From Isoetes taiwanensis (taxonomy: Eukaryota > Streptophyta > Lycopodiopsida > Isoetales > Isoetaceae), in contig JAJEKV010000013.1 of assembly GCA_021234155.1 (NCBI GenBank), forward strand, positions 18,386,482 to 18,450,481: a stretch of 64,000 nt of DNA, read 5' to 3'. Shown piece after piece: positions 34,039 to 46,400 of this stretch. The notes below the pieces were generated by a model. The model did no database searches. It was not told the origin of the DNA and saw only the letters and a list, made by a program, of their open reading frames with translations. The stretch's first letter is position 1. Each line of letters begins with the position of its first letter. Made by a program: the position numbers and the translations under genes.

Positions 34039-35063
34039 ATGGAGGGAGGTGATGACAACGCGGCAGTACAAATGCTAGGTCAAATACTGCAAGGAGTGCA
34101 GCAGCAGTTGGGTTTGCTCCAGAACCAGATGCCTGTTGCAAAAGATCCGGTAGCGGACGAGATTAACAAGATCCTTCGCAATGTCAAGCAAGAACGATTT
34201 ACGGGAAAGGATACCACAGGCGATGATGCAGACGCATGGCTCCGTGGCATAGAATTCTATTTTAGCGTAAAGAAGACGCCTGAAAAGCAGAAAGCTGTTA
34301 TTGCGGATTTGTTACTCACCAGCTATGCTAAGATTTGGTGGGACGATTATAAGAAGATCCATAAGCTTACCTTTGGAGATATTGACTGATGTGTTCCAGT
34401 GAAAGCTTTTTTGGGTTACATTACCTACCTGTGGGATATAGATTGGCGAAGATGCATGATTTCTTGAATTTGCTCCAAACAAATTCAGTTGAAGATTATA
34501 CAGTTAAGTTCCAGCAATTGCAGCCTTATGGACCTCCGTTCGAGCCAGAACAGTTAGCTGATAAGTATATTAAAGGTTTGAAGCCAGAATTGTCTGTTTT
34601 AATTGGAGGTGTTACATATCCTAGCTTGGGTGAAGCGATTAGAGCTGCTAAATATAAGGAAGTAGTATTGGAGACAACACGGAAGAAGCGTACAAATGAT
34701 GATGATGTAGGTTGGAATCAGTTTGACAATCGCCGACAACGAGTTGAGGATATTTTGACATTGAAAAGTATCAATAATGGACAATGCCAATCTGAAGCAG
34801 AAAAGTTAAGGGAGAAGTTATTTCGAGAACGTAAGTGTTTTTATTGCCACCAAGTGGGTCATCAAATGAGAGATTGTCCCCAGAAGTTACAGGAACATCG
34901 GATTGCTTATGGCATATCCAATCCGCGGGGTGGAGGTACTCCGGAGGATAACCGGGGTAAACAGCCCATGCATGCTCGAGCAATTACCATTGAAGATGCA
35001 GTCCAAGAGTCTGTGCGTGCATGTGCAGCTACTGATGGGAATCCACCTGTAGGCCCAAGCTAG
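34039..35063 (+). CDS. Retrotransposon Gag (capsid plus zinc knuckle), one frameshift
   Basis: The ATG at 34,039 opens a 116-residue frame (MEGGDDNAAVQML ...) with WLRGIEFYF and IWWDDYKK, typical of the retrotransposon gag capsid domain. It stops at TGA (34,387-34,389) right after FGDID. The next frame takes over at about 34,390 and continues with YLPVGYRLAKMHDFLNL, YTVKFQQL and a complete CCHC knuckle CFYCHQVGHQMRDC (about 34,836-34,877), ending at TAG (35,061-35,063). The two frames together make one normal gag. Gag packages element RNA. With no pol following, copying would need enzymes in trans. The slip may be real or a base error. Confidence 0.85.
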
Positions 35064-35138
35064 TATGATTTGTGTTCCACGTAAGTTTGAGAATCTTTCC
35101 ATGAGGACATGGGTAAATTTTTAGTGTGGGAGAAATTG

Positions 35139-36374
35139 TGACACACCTAGGGGGTTGGCAGACAAGTTAACATTTGAGTTTTTAACCATAGGTTAGAAAT
35201 AATTAACTTTGAAAGAGATTATGAAAATAATGCATAAATACTGTGATTCAGATTATGCTAGATATCCGATGGAATATCGATATGAATAGTGAAGCTAAGT
35301 TTAGGAAGATTTTATTGTTAGTTTGGGAAAAGGGAAGATATTTTCCTTTAACCTTAGGAGTAAGGGTATTTTAAAGGCTTAAACGCCTTTTGTTTGGAAA
35401 ATTTCCAGAGAGCTTAGCCAGCGCCATCGAGGTCTTAGTTACAGAAGGAGAACAATCCAAGCAGGTGGGTTAACCGGAGCCAAATCCTTGAAAAATCCGT
35501 GATGGCTTGGCCGCGTATTTGCTTATTTACTAGTTTTAGTTGCGAAGAATGCGGTTCTCGCTTTTAAGTTTCCCATCTAGCTAATCTTTATCTACTTAGG
35601 AATCATGTTTAATCATAGCAATAAGGTTAAGAACTCTATGGCTATTGCTGAGCCCAGCCTGAATTGGTTGTTGTCCCGGTACCTTCCTCACAGATTCCAA
35701 ATCGCAGCCCATAACTGATGAGCCCGCAGACCCTAATCTTTGTGCGGGATCTACCCAGTTTGAGATGTGATAAAGATCATGAAAAGCTTGTGTTTAACTA
35801 AACCCGACCTGAGATCCGCCATTCCGCCTGTTCCGGCCTTCCTTGTTGAGTTCGCCATCTCTCGCCAAGTCCGCCCGCTTTAAGCAGCTAAAAGGCTTCG
35901 CTTAATCCTTTGAAACCTATTTGTATCGTTCATAATTTATATTTCACGACGTGTTTTTAAAAATCCATTGATGGATTAGTTGGTTAAGGGTTTAACTTGT
36001 TGCCCCATAGATCCAGGTTCAATTTCGTTGAAACCCAAGTTTTGCCTAGTTTTCCTTTTTAACCTCTGTTATGCTTTATTGTCCCAAACATACTTACCGA
36101 GTGTTTTACAAAGGAATTCTTGTTTGTAGTTAATGTTTGTTGAAGCATTGCTCTTTATTTATGGTTTTGCTGATTAATATGATTGTCAACGGAATGTTAA
36201 TAAGATATGGAATAATTGTGTGAATGAACCCGCTCCCTTCGTCGATGCCGGAGGGCTGGAACGGTTGAGCATCGTGCACACCAGGTGATTGGTGTGTGAA
36301 CGTGCATCCGTGTCGCGAACGGTGTACGTGAGAGCCTGGGCGAGGGACTGATCATCCCTGGATAACATTAATAA
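35139..36374 (+). repeat. 3' LTR, left part
   Basis: It begins TGACACACCTAGGGGG and follows the 5' LTR to GATAACATTAATAA, where it is cut by the Helitron. A purine-rich GTGTGGGAGAAATTG just before it (35,124-35,138) is a plausible polypurine primer. Confidence 0.85.
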
Positions 36375-39300
36375 CTAGTAATGATGCCCAGCGTTGCTGG
36401 GCATATGTTTGGTACATGTAGATGATCCGAGAGAAGAAAAGAGCCAGACATAGACTAACTGACTTTGTAATAATGAGATGGGCTTCACTTGTAATATATA
36501 AACTTCGAAGCCTTTCGTTAAAACTAACTTTGTAATCTTGGGAGAAGCTTCACTTGAATTATAATATAAACTTCGGAACTTCCTTGTTCTAATATGAAAA
36601 TTTATGGGCAAAGTTGGAGACATGTCGTTATATATAATAGTCACTAATTTTGCACTTTGTATATTGGAGGAAGAGATAATAGGCACTTATTTTGCACTTT
36701 TTTTGGTATATTAGAGGAAGAGGTTTTAGTATGAAGGATTTTAAAGTTTGTTTATTTTGTTGCATTTATACACCCACTTTATAGATATTGGTTTGAAATG
36801 TATAAGTATCTTCTTTTAATGGACACCCAAATGGGACAATATAAACCTTGAGAAATTATATTTTTGTGAAATTTGTATTCAAACTTGCACAACATGTCAA
36901 GGCGAGAAACTGGCCATGCAACACCATGGCTGCATTTGATTTCAGTAGTCTAATTCTACCAATATATTAGTCAAAGTTGGTAACTCGATTATGTGAGTGG
37001 TGCCGCTACTATTTGTATTACCTGAAAATGATGTAGTAATCAGTTTACATGAGGATGGTTGTTGCCATAAAGAACATGCTTTTAATCACATGATAGGCAC
37101 TATGCCATGAAACATTTTCCTTTCAAATTTTTCTAGCCTACTTGTCCACAAAAGCGGGCAAAAAAAAAGCAGGTTTTGTTTTTGGTGTAAAGCATGTTAT
37201 GTTTGAGGATTTTAGTTTGAGCAAGTGAGCTGTTTAAAACAGAGTACCCATCATAATATTTTCCCCTTAAAAGGCTCTTGCTCTTGGCTCTAGTATTATC
37301 AATACCTGGAAATTGTAACATCATTAGAAAATATTTAATGGGTTGACAAAAAGCAAGAACAGACCTTTTCTTTGATCTTGGCATGATATGCTATTTTGCA
37401 TAGCAATAATAACAACCCTACCAATAATAACAACCCGTGAGCTAATAATAACAATCAGAGATGACTAAGAGTACAAACTTTTTTGAAAACAAAATTAAGA
37501 CCGTAAGCCCCTTCAACCCTCAAAACATGTTTCCATAAGTACCGGTTTGAAAGAGGCATTGTATGATCAATCTCAAGTTGTTATCCAGGGCATAATGTCA
37601 CCAACCACACAATGCAAAAAAGTGCTACAGATTGACTTGTATTTTAATTCTGTGCCGGGAAAAGCCATGCATAAAGTGTTTCATTTAGATAAGTCGTATC
37701 CTTAATTATATTGTTTCTTGATGATGTAATATATGTTTCATCAATTTGAGTGTGCTGATCCCGGATATACAACCAGATCTTGAAAGACATTAATATCAAC
37801 ATGCACTAATCCATCAAACATGCCAACCTAGGCATAAAGCGAGAACAATGAAGAAATTTGTAGTAAAAATAGCTCCTCCCTATTGATCCTCCCCATGAAA
37901 AGTCCCAAAAACAGACAAAGATAATCACCTAGGAGCAAAACCAAAAGTGCATTAACCCCTCTATTAAGCGTTTTTCTTTTTTTTTTGCCATTGCATGATG
38001 CTCTCATAAAAACTTTGAGTACATATGTGTCTTGTAAAAACAATGCCACAGAAAAACATACAGTCCCAATAAATGCCAAAAGCAATTTTCTGATTCAACT
38101 TTCAATTGGGTTGATAGGGCCAATATGAACTTATTTGCAGATTGGCATGAAAAGTATAATGTGGGCGGTTTTATGATGCTAACTTGATTCATTTCTATAC
38201 TAGATTCCCTTGATTTACTATAAAATGTCAAAATTCACTTTCATAAGTCGCATAATTCCTCCATGAGGACATGCAATCACAAATTTAGTAAGACAAACTC
38301 TTTAACATGACATAAATTGATCAAGGAGTAGAAATGGCGGCCTTTAAACATGCTCCACATCCTCATATATATCTTCTTTATGCATGTAATAAATGAAGAA
38401 AGTACAAAATGATTGGTCTGAAAACATACCGCTAGAATATAGAAGCTTTCCCCGGATTAGAAAATCTTTTGTCTTCCCTCGGTCAGAGAACCAATATATA
38501 CTCTATCTGTTTCACATCTTTGCACTCTCTAGCTAATCTAGGTTTGTCTCGTGAGTGGTGTTTGCAAACCATAGGTTCCAAATTGTACACACCTTTTTGA
38601 TATCTATAAGAAGGTGGTAATATTTATGTTTAGACCGTAAGACCCAAAACATGCTTTGAAAAAACTTGGCCAGACCAAATCTTACTTAACATCACCATCA
38701 CTTTGAAAAATAGACTCATCCGTTGATTGAGTCTTGTTGATTTGTCTTGTTCGTCACAAGGCAAGAGCGATATCTTCAAGTGATCCACATTAAAGTAAGA
38801 TCTAAAGAATCTACAATGCATACCTCAAGATTTTAGCAATCTCCTCCTTCCTAATCATACCACTTTTACCTAGCTTCAAAACCTTGTTGCCGCACCAAAG
38901 TGTCATTCTCATCCATCTGCCGTAAATATCATGCAAATGATGATATGTTGAAACGCCCTCGAGGTATATTGTATCCGCCGCAAAATGCCCTTTCGTGCGA
39001 GATTAACAACAAAGTCCATAGTTCCGCACACCAAAAAGTCTATGGCAATCTTGACAGAAAACTATTTAAACCTTCTTCCATCGCATCCTTATTTATATTT
39101 TGCCATTTTGTCTTTAAAAGAATGGCTAGATTACCCATTATGGTTTAATCCGCCTCCCATAGACCAATTTCAAATGATGAAACACCAACAAAGCCTAGTT
39201 TATAGTTTTTTAACCTCCATCTAGTAGAGTAGGATCCCAAACATACTTTTGAAAGACGTTTAGGAAAATGAATTCGAACTTTGCAGTTAAATCATCCAAG

Positions 39301-39565
39301 CATTGCACGCTTATTTATGGAAAACCTATGATTAAGGGCAAAGTCAACTAAGAGTGTCCCTAAATCGCAAGCTATGGAATACACAGTGAAAAGCAGAGAA
39401 CCCGCTTGTTAAAAGCCGCTGCTAGTCCAAGGTGGAAAAACCTGCCCTAAATCGATACAGCGAGAAGAAGTGAAACCCGTAGGCATCCGACCGTCGCTTT
39501 GCTCAAAATCCGGTGCCTATTTTAGGGCCCGGTCCATTACTTGCATCAACCCCGGTAATATAAGA
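36375..39565 (-). mobile_element. Complete non-autonomous Helitron inserted in the 3' LTR
   Basis: The element lies on the minus strand. The plus strand begins CTAGTAATGATGCCCAGCG (CTAG at 36,375-36,378, hairpin GCCCAGCGTTGCTGGGC) and ends AATATAAGA at 39,565, which on the minus strand is the 5' terminus TCTTATATTACCGGGG. It is 3,191 bp long. Host bases are A before and T after, and the flanks join to exactly the empty site in the other LTR, with no duplicated or lost base. No Rep/helicase is encoded. I recognise no captured gene in its interior. Confidence 0.93.
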
Positions 39566-39906
39566 TTGATGATGTTGTGTTTGTGATGTTGTGTTTCTTT
39601 TCTGCCGAAGTTGTGCGCGCGCTGGGCGCTTCCATTGTCTAGACCAGTAACTGGTTGCCCACTTAGTCCTTGTCCCGGACTAATCCCCATCATTTCATTC
39701 TCTTTCATGCATTATTCTAGTAGTTACGCGGACCGCTGAGCTTAGGGGAGCATGAGCCATAGAAGAGATGCTATTTTGTGTTGAATTCCTATGTAGTTCC
39801 AATTGTAAACCTTGTTATGAATATTATTAATGAAAGATATTTGCCATCCGGGTCCTTTATTCTCTCTCATGTTTGATCTCGTGTTTAACGCCTAGGAGCC
39901 GCTTCA
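39566..39906 (+). repeat. 3' LTR, right part
   Basis: It resumes TTGATGATGTTGTG and continues parallel to 33,275-33,622 of the 5' LTR, ending CCGCTTCA at 39,906. Confidence 0.9.
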
Positions 39907-42900
39907 CAAATGAAATTCATGACATGCTTAACTAAGGTCGCTGGAGGTACGTTGTATGCTAGAGAAAGAATTCCCAACAAGTTTTCCTACAACATACTAA
40001 ACTCAAACTCACTACTAGTGCATTTAGTGGACGGCAGAGCTTGCAGCAATAACAAATCCTAGATGGATGTTTTTTATAGAACGCTTCGGTCCTCAAGGAC
40101 TTCTCAGACGCCGGAAGGCAAGGCCTTTAGGGTTGCATGGCCGAGGGTTGGTTAGCAACACGAGAGTCATTATTCTATTGTCACCGAAGTTCTTGGTCAG
40201 ACGACACCCCAATGCTCCACGATTATGGACCGATGAAGACACCAACTATAATTGAGAAGTTCTCTAAGGAAGACCACGTAAGAAATTGTTCACACTAGAA
40301 GAACAAAGTAAAAAGTCAATAAGTTTCTATCTACAACCCACTCCATGGAGAAAAATGGATAAAAAATACGCAGGAAGAAAAAATAAAGAGAGATGAGGAG
40401 AGAAGACGCCATCGACAAAAGAATCTGAAAACAACCACTTCCGATCATCTAGGTCCCGCCAAGGAGAAACAACAAATGGCTGCTCTAACAACTAGAGATG
40501 GCAAGGCAACGTGGATAACATGTTTCTAGCTTAAGAATTTGCACATGCTAAAGCATGGTCACTATTTGTAAGTGCAACTTAATAGCATATAATTCACGAA
40601 GTTTCGCTCGCTATTTTGAACATTTGTTCCTTTACTTTGTAGTATAATTCATATGCAATCAATATGGTTCTCCTCGGGTGCCTCACTTCTCTCGACAAAG
40701 TGTGGATCATGGCAAATTCCATCTCTATGATTGTGGTATATCAGCAAAGTTTATACAGCTTGGCCGTGACCGGTAGTGCAGACCCAAACCCAACTCCAGG
40801 CAATGTTGAAATGGAACCGTACTATAAAGACTATCATGGAGGTTGATGTCGGGTAGTGCATTCAAAACAATGTTGTTTGATGCCTAATGGTTTGATCTTG
40901 TGTGTACCGGAAGCTCATGCCACGACAAAAGATCCGGAAAGGGCTCAGATTCACTAGATCTCAACTCGCCGCATTCGTGGTCAAGAATACACCTGAGGGT
41001 TGAGCAAATGTGAACAAGTATGTTTACTTGGATGCAATAAAATTTATATATGTCAACAAAGGAACTAATGTAATAGAGGTTTTGTAGGTCACCTTCGCCC
41101 GCATCCTTTGCAAGACCAAGTGGTTCAGAAGTTCCATGTAAGGCTCGCTTCCCCCCACAGATATTTGAAGGTGAAGAAGAGATGGCGGCCTAATAGGAGG
41201 TTGGGGGAGACTATTGTCAAGATAGAAGACTACCATCGGATTGAACCTTCATTACTTTATTATGATTTTATATTTTTCTTCCCGTTTACATAATGAAGAA
41301 AAAATACTTTGGCATGAATTTGTGTATACTACATCCATTAGGGCAACATTAGCATTGCAACTGAAGTTATCATATACATTTATGCCAAGCATCTGCATCC
41401 TAGTATAGACCTATGGCTTGCAAGTCGACCGGATGGCAGTTCTACATACGCTTGAGTACACGCTTTATGTTTAATTAATCATAAAATGTGAAGATTCCCC
41501 TTTCAAAATGCAAGATTCATATACAAAAATCATATATGTATTCCCTTCAAAATACAAAATCTTACATAAAAAACCCATACAATTCAAATACACAAACAAA
41601 CGTGGATGCACATCTAGTAGTGATATATCAAAGATCCAGCAGGATCCACCAGTTCGAAGGTGCTTCACGGTGGATTTCTCCCCCCACCGTAACAAGCCTC
41701 CCGGCATGGAATCCAAGCCCCTCCCTGCAGGGGCTGTCCCTGCTTTCCCCTTGGAATTCATGTAATGAAAGCACTTCCCCGTATGCCCCCGCTTGGTCCT
41801 CGGGTAACTTTGAAAGTAGGGCTTCAAAGAAATGTTTCCTCCCAAAGCAGCCCCTATCCTCTAGCATACCGCCAAGCAATAACGAGCTCAATTATGCATT
41901 TCTTCGTGCACTGAGCCTGTATTGAGGGAAGGTTCCGGCCCCAAAGACGCGAAATGCAGGGTCTTTCTTGCCCCCTATCACGCCAGCCTTTGTCATGGCT
42001 TGCTTGAATCCGCCTTTCGTTAGGTTCGCTCTAGCCACTCGGGGACCGGAGGCTCCAAGAATACCGCGACCGCACCGGTGCGGCATCAAGCGGCATGCAT
42101 CGTGAGAATCGCCATGGCAGATGTAGGTGAGGAGTCTGACTTAAGGAGGAGGAGGAGGAAGCCGGAGGGCGCAGGAGCGTGAGGGACTGAGGGCGTGGAG
42201 AAGCCGAGGACCACAGGGCAATATATATGGCATCTCTCAAAGATAATAAAAACAAAACAAATTTTGCGTTATAGCCAGAACGTTAAATAGACGCCGTTAA
42301 CCTATCTTTAACCGCCGCTAAACGACGCCTATACGCCTTAAAACGACGCTCGCTTCTTTAAAAAGTCAATGGGCCGCCATTTTTCCCATTTCTTTTTATG
42401 ATTTGAGTATTTTAATCCATCCTGATCCTAGTTTTTCATTGCGTTATTGCAGAGTTTTTTCTTTATTGCTTTTGGGATACATGGCCATGGAAGGTATGCT
42501 TCACGCTTTGAACCGTGATTCGAGGAGATGAGGATTCAAGAGCAGAGAGATGAACCCGGCTCTTCACAAGGCTACACCCTTTTAGTTTATACACTTTTAT
42601 TGTATTTTATCTATTTTCAATCTATAGCTGGTGTAGGAGCCGCCGAGGGCATGAGAAGAAGGGAACCCTCCGAAACCCCTCCCTCCACTAAGATGAGGAC
42701 TATGAAACAACCATCCATCGGATGAAAGTGTTAAAGAAGTATGTGATTGGTGAGAAGGCATCGACTAAAATTGTTAGAACCGCTTGAGTGAGCTGCCTAG
42801 CATGATGAGGGTGCTTCTTGAAAAGATGGTCGTCGGGTTTGGAAGCACCACAAAAAAAAAGATTAACATGATACTAGCGCCGACATATGCATGGGTCGAC

Positions 42901-43430
42901 GCTGCATATACTTGACATGGAGCTATGGTTCAAAGGGATGGACAAGTGGGAGGACTTCACGATAGAAACCATGCCAAGCTCGGGAGGAGTATGGTCAATT
43001 GTTCAAGGATCTTTGTTCAATAAACCTATGTTTTGTACATTGTTATATTTTCTGGGTACAATCTAGCATTGATACATGCATGAACATGATCCTCAAGGAT
43101 TCTTTGAAGATATTTTGCATTCTTCCGTTGGATATCGCCTTCTTCACTGGATTTGCCATTTCTCGAGCCCTCGGGAGGTTTCTATGCATATTTCGACTTG
43201 ACGTAGAACCCAAATCGAGATTATTTGTGGTTTGGACTCTCCAGAGCTCTTACAAAATGGGACACTTCCATCTAAATCTTTCAAATGCACATTCTAGAAG
43301 TTTGTGATGGATACCGCTTGGATTTTTTCTCCAACCCGACCGATAGAAAGCAGCCACTAAATTTATGTTTTTCAGGGTTGAAGTCAACTGCGATCTTCCA
43401 AATCTTTCCAAATCACCTGTTGCCTCGCGA
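39907..43430. other. No supported gene
   Basis: A mix of AT-rich and moderately GC-rich DNA with only short frames. A cluster of ACGCC/GACGC words (about 42,288-42,350) resembles the one at 56,045-56,150, which hints at a shared dispersed repeat. Overlapping frames on both strands at 41,490-41,930 show no domain. Confidence 0.45.
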
Positions 43431-43432
43431 AT

Positions 43433-46400
43433 CGGCTGCCCCACGGTTCTAATGCTAACCCTTTGACCTAAAATTCGACCTTTCCAAAAATTAGGATCCA
43501 AATGGCAAAATTGGGTCGTATTTCGCAATGGTATTAATATGAATTTAATCGATCCAGCTGGCAAAAAAATCCAAATTTATTTGCTCGTGGCAATGCATTA
43601 ATTAATGAATTTAAAACGTGTTGCCACTGTGGTTTACGCTCGAGGCCCTTCTAATTCGGTCCACATCGAGGGAGGACAGGTCCAAACGCGGACCCTGGGG
43701 CCTCCGGAGGCTGCTTTCTCAAATTTCTGGCCAAGAACGCAACCTCCCAACCACTGGCTCTCGCCAATGGACTCCAACGTTGACAGAAACTAAGTTCCGT
43801 GGGCTAAAAGATCACAGACTCGCCTCAAAACGTAAACCCTTCTAGAGCCCTGCAACCCACGTGTTTACGCTTCGGAGGCCCTCCTTGTCGTGATTTGGGT
43901 CGACCTAGCGCCATGTCTTGAAGTGGAGTTGGGGTGTTGACGCCGTGAGCTGACACCTAAAATCCTCCGAGGTCGCTGCTGTCCCAAATTTCCTCTCCTA
44001 AGGCCCTGAAGGAACGCAACCTCCCATCTCCCGAATCACGGGATGGCTCGCTAATGGACTCGTAACGTCGACATTGCCCCGAAACCAAGTTCCGGGCCGT
44101 AAGACCAGATTCCTCGCCCCGCAAAACGTAAACCCTTCTAGAGCGCCCGCAACCCACATGATTACCGGGAGGCCCTCCTTGTCGATTCGGGCCGGGACTT
44201 TGGCGCCATGTCTTGAAGTGGAGTTGGGGTGTTGACGCCTGCATTCTGCGGACACTTTTTGGATCCTCCTAAGCCGCTTGCCCCCGAATTTCCTCCCCCG
44301 CAGGCCCCGCCGGGAAGGATTGCGCAACCCCCTCACCGAACCGCTGATTTGGCTCTGCCAATGGACTTTATTTTCGCGGTAATGCCGACATTGCCCTTGG
44401 GATCCCAACTTCCCGGGCTGGGAAGACCAGATTCGCCCCAAAAATGCGAAAACCCCTTCTAGAGCCCGGGCAAAACTGTGGTTTACGCTGAGGCCCTCTC
44501 CTCGTCGATTCGCCGACCTTTGCGCGCGGTCTTGAAGTGGAGTTGGGGTGTTGACGCCGAGCTGGACCCTAAAATCCTCCCGAGGTCGCTGTCCCAAATT
44601 TCCTCTCCCTGGCCCCCGGGGACGGACGGGCACCTCCCTCTCCGAATCGGGCGATTCCACTCGCTTAATGGACTTTTAACGCCGACATTGCCTCGGGGAC
44701 CAAGTTCCGTAACTTGCTCACCCAAACTCCAAGAAGCCCAAAGTAGCTCACTTCCATCACACTCCGAGTCAATTGGCCTAGGATGTGCATGCTGATACCG
44801 CCGTGGAGGGCGTGGAGTGTTTCCTTCTTTCGAAAACCGACCGTAACTTGCTCCCTAGGGTAATTTCGCCATTCCTGACGATTTGGTAGGGTCTATTTGC
44901 CATTCCCAGCATCCCTGCGTTAACGACAAAACAAGCATGGGGCTTACAAGGCCGACATCGACGCCGCTGCTTGACAAGTTCTCCCTGACCGATCTGGAAT
45001 CTTTGGACCTTCCCAAGAGGGGCCCCCTAACGGAGGATCCAACGGTCGGATAGGGGAACCGGGTCCGGAGGGTGGTCATTAGCGCGCAGCCCCGGGAGCG
45101 CCAGAAGGGCTGCCTCGAAACTTTTTGATCCCGGCCCCGGTCCCACTCTCCCCTTTGTGAGGGATCCCCTAGCTGTCCCGCCTCGCTTGACTTGGGAAGG
45201 GTGCCACTGTTGCCCCGCAACGGCTGCCCCGACCGCTCTAATGCTAACCCTTTGACCTAGACCTTCTCCTAAAAAATTCAAAAATTGGGCCGTGGTGGAG
45301 ATGAATTAGGGATCCAGCTGCAAAAAGCCGGAATTTATTTTCGCAATGCATTAATTGCGAATTTACGAATGTCTTGCCATCTGCAGAAAGCGACTTCTAC
45401 TTGCCACATCGGGAGGAGGAAAGGCCCCAAACTCCGCCCGCCGGCCTCTTGTTCGTATTCCTGGCCGCCGCTCAGGTCCTGCGCAAATGCACTGTGACTC
45501 GCCCCCAAAACGTAAACCCTTCTAGAGCCTCGCAAACCCATGGTTTTATAAGCTGAGGCCCCCTCCTGTCGATTCGGCCGGACCTTGCGCCGTGTCTTGA
45601 AGTGGAGTTGGGGTGTTGGACGCCGAGCTGACTTAAAATTCCTCCCAGAGGCTGCTTTGCCCCAAATTTCTCTCCCTGCTGGCCCCGGGATCTGACGGGC
45701 GACCTCCTCCCAATCGGGCGATTCGACTCGCCAATGGACTCGAACGCCGACATTGCCCCGGGGACCAAGTTCCGCGGGCCGTAAGACCACCAACTCCAAG
45801 AAGCCCAAAGTAGCTCACTTCCATCACACTCGTAGTCAATTGGCCTAGGATGTGCATGCGGATACCGGCCGTGGAGGGCGGAGTGTTTCCTTTCTTTCGC
45901 AAAACCGACCGTAACTTGCTCCCTAGGGTAATTTCGCCATTCCTGACGCATTTGGCAGGTCTATTTGCCATTCCCGTGAGCATCCCTGCGTCTCTAACGA
46001 CAAAACAAAGGCGGTTTCTACAAGGCCGACATCAGGACGCCCCCGCTTGACAAGTTCTCCCGACCGATCTGAATCTTTTTGACCTTCCCGGCGAGGGGCC
46101 CCCGAACGGAGGATCCAACTGGCCGGATAGGGGAACCGCCCCGGAGGGTGGTCATTAGCTGCAGCCCCTGGGAGCGCCGCCAGAAGGGCTGCCTCGAACT
46201 TTTTTGATCCCGCCTCCCCGGGTCCTGACTCTCCCTCTGTGAGGGATCCCCGCAAGGTCCCCGCCTCGCTTGACTTGGGAAGGGTGCCAGCTCCGCTGTT
46301 CCCCGAACGGCTGCCCCACCGCTCTAATGCTAACCCTTGACCTAGACCTTTCTCCTAAAAATTCAAAATTGGGCCGCAGTGCCGGAGATGAATTAGGGAT

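Larger units (their letters stand above)
31812..39906 (+). mobile_element. Gag-only LTR retrotransposon (TR-GAG-like), split by a Helitron
   Basis: The 5' LTR is 31,812-33,622. The 3' LTR is 35,139-36,374 and resumes at 39,566-39,906. The LTRs share GACACACCTAGGGG at the start and CGCCTAGGAGCCGCTTCA at the end. The interior (33,623-35,138) is only 1.5 kb and encodes gag alone: there is no protease, reverse transcriptase, RNase H or integrase. This fits the non-autonomous terminal-repeat, gag-only class related to Ty3/Gypsy. The 5-base flanks outside the LTRs (CCCCG and CAAAT) do not match, so no target-site duplication is visible. One frame slip breaks gag. It is moderately old and non-autonomous. 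Confidence 0.85.
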
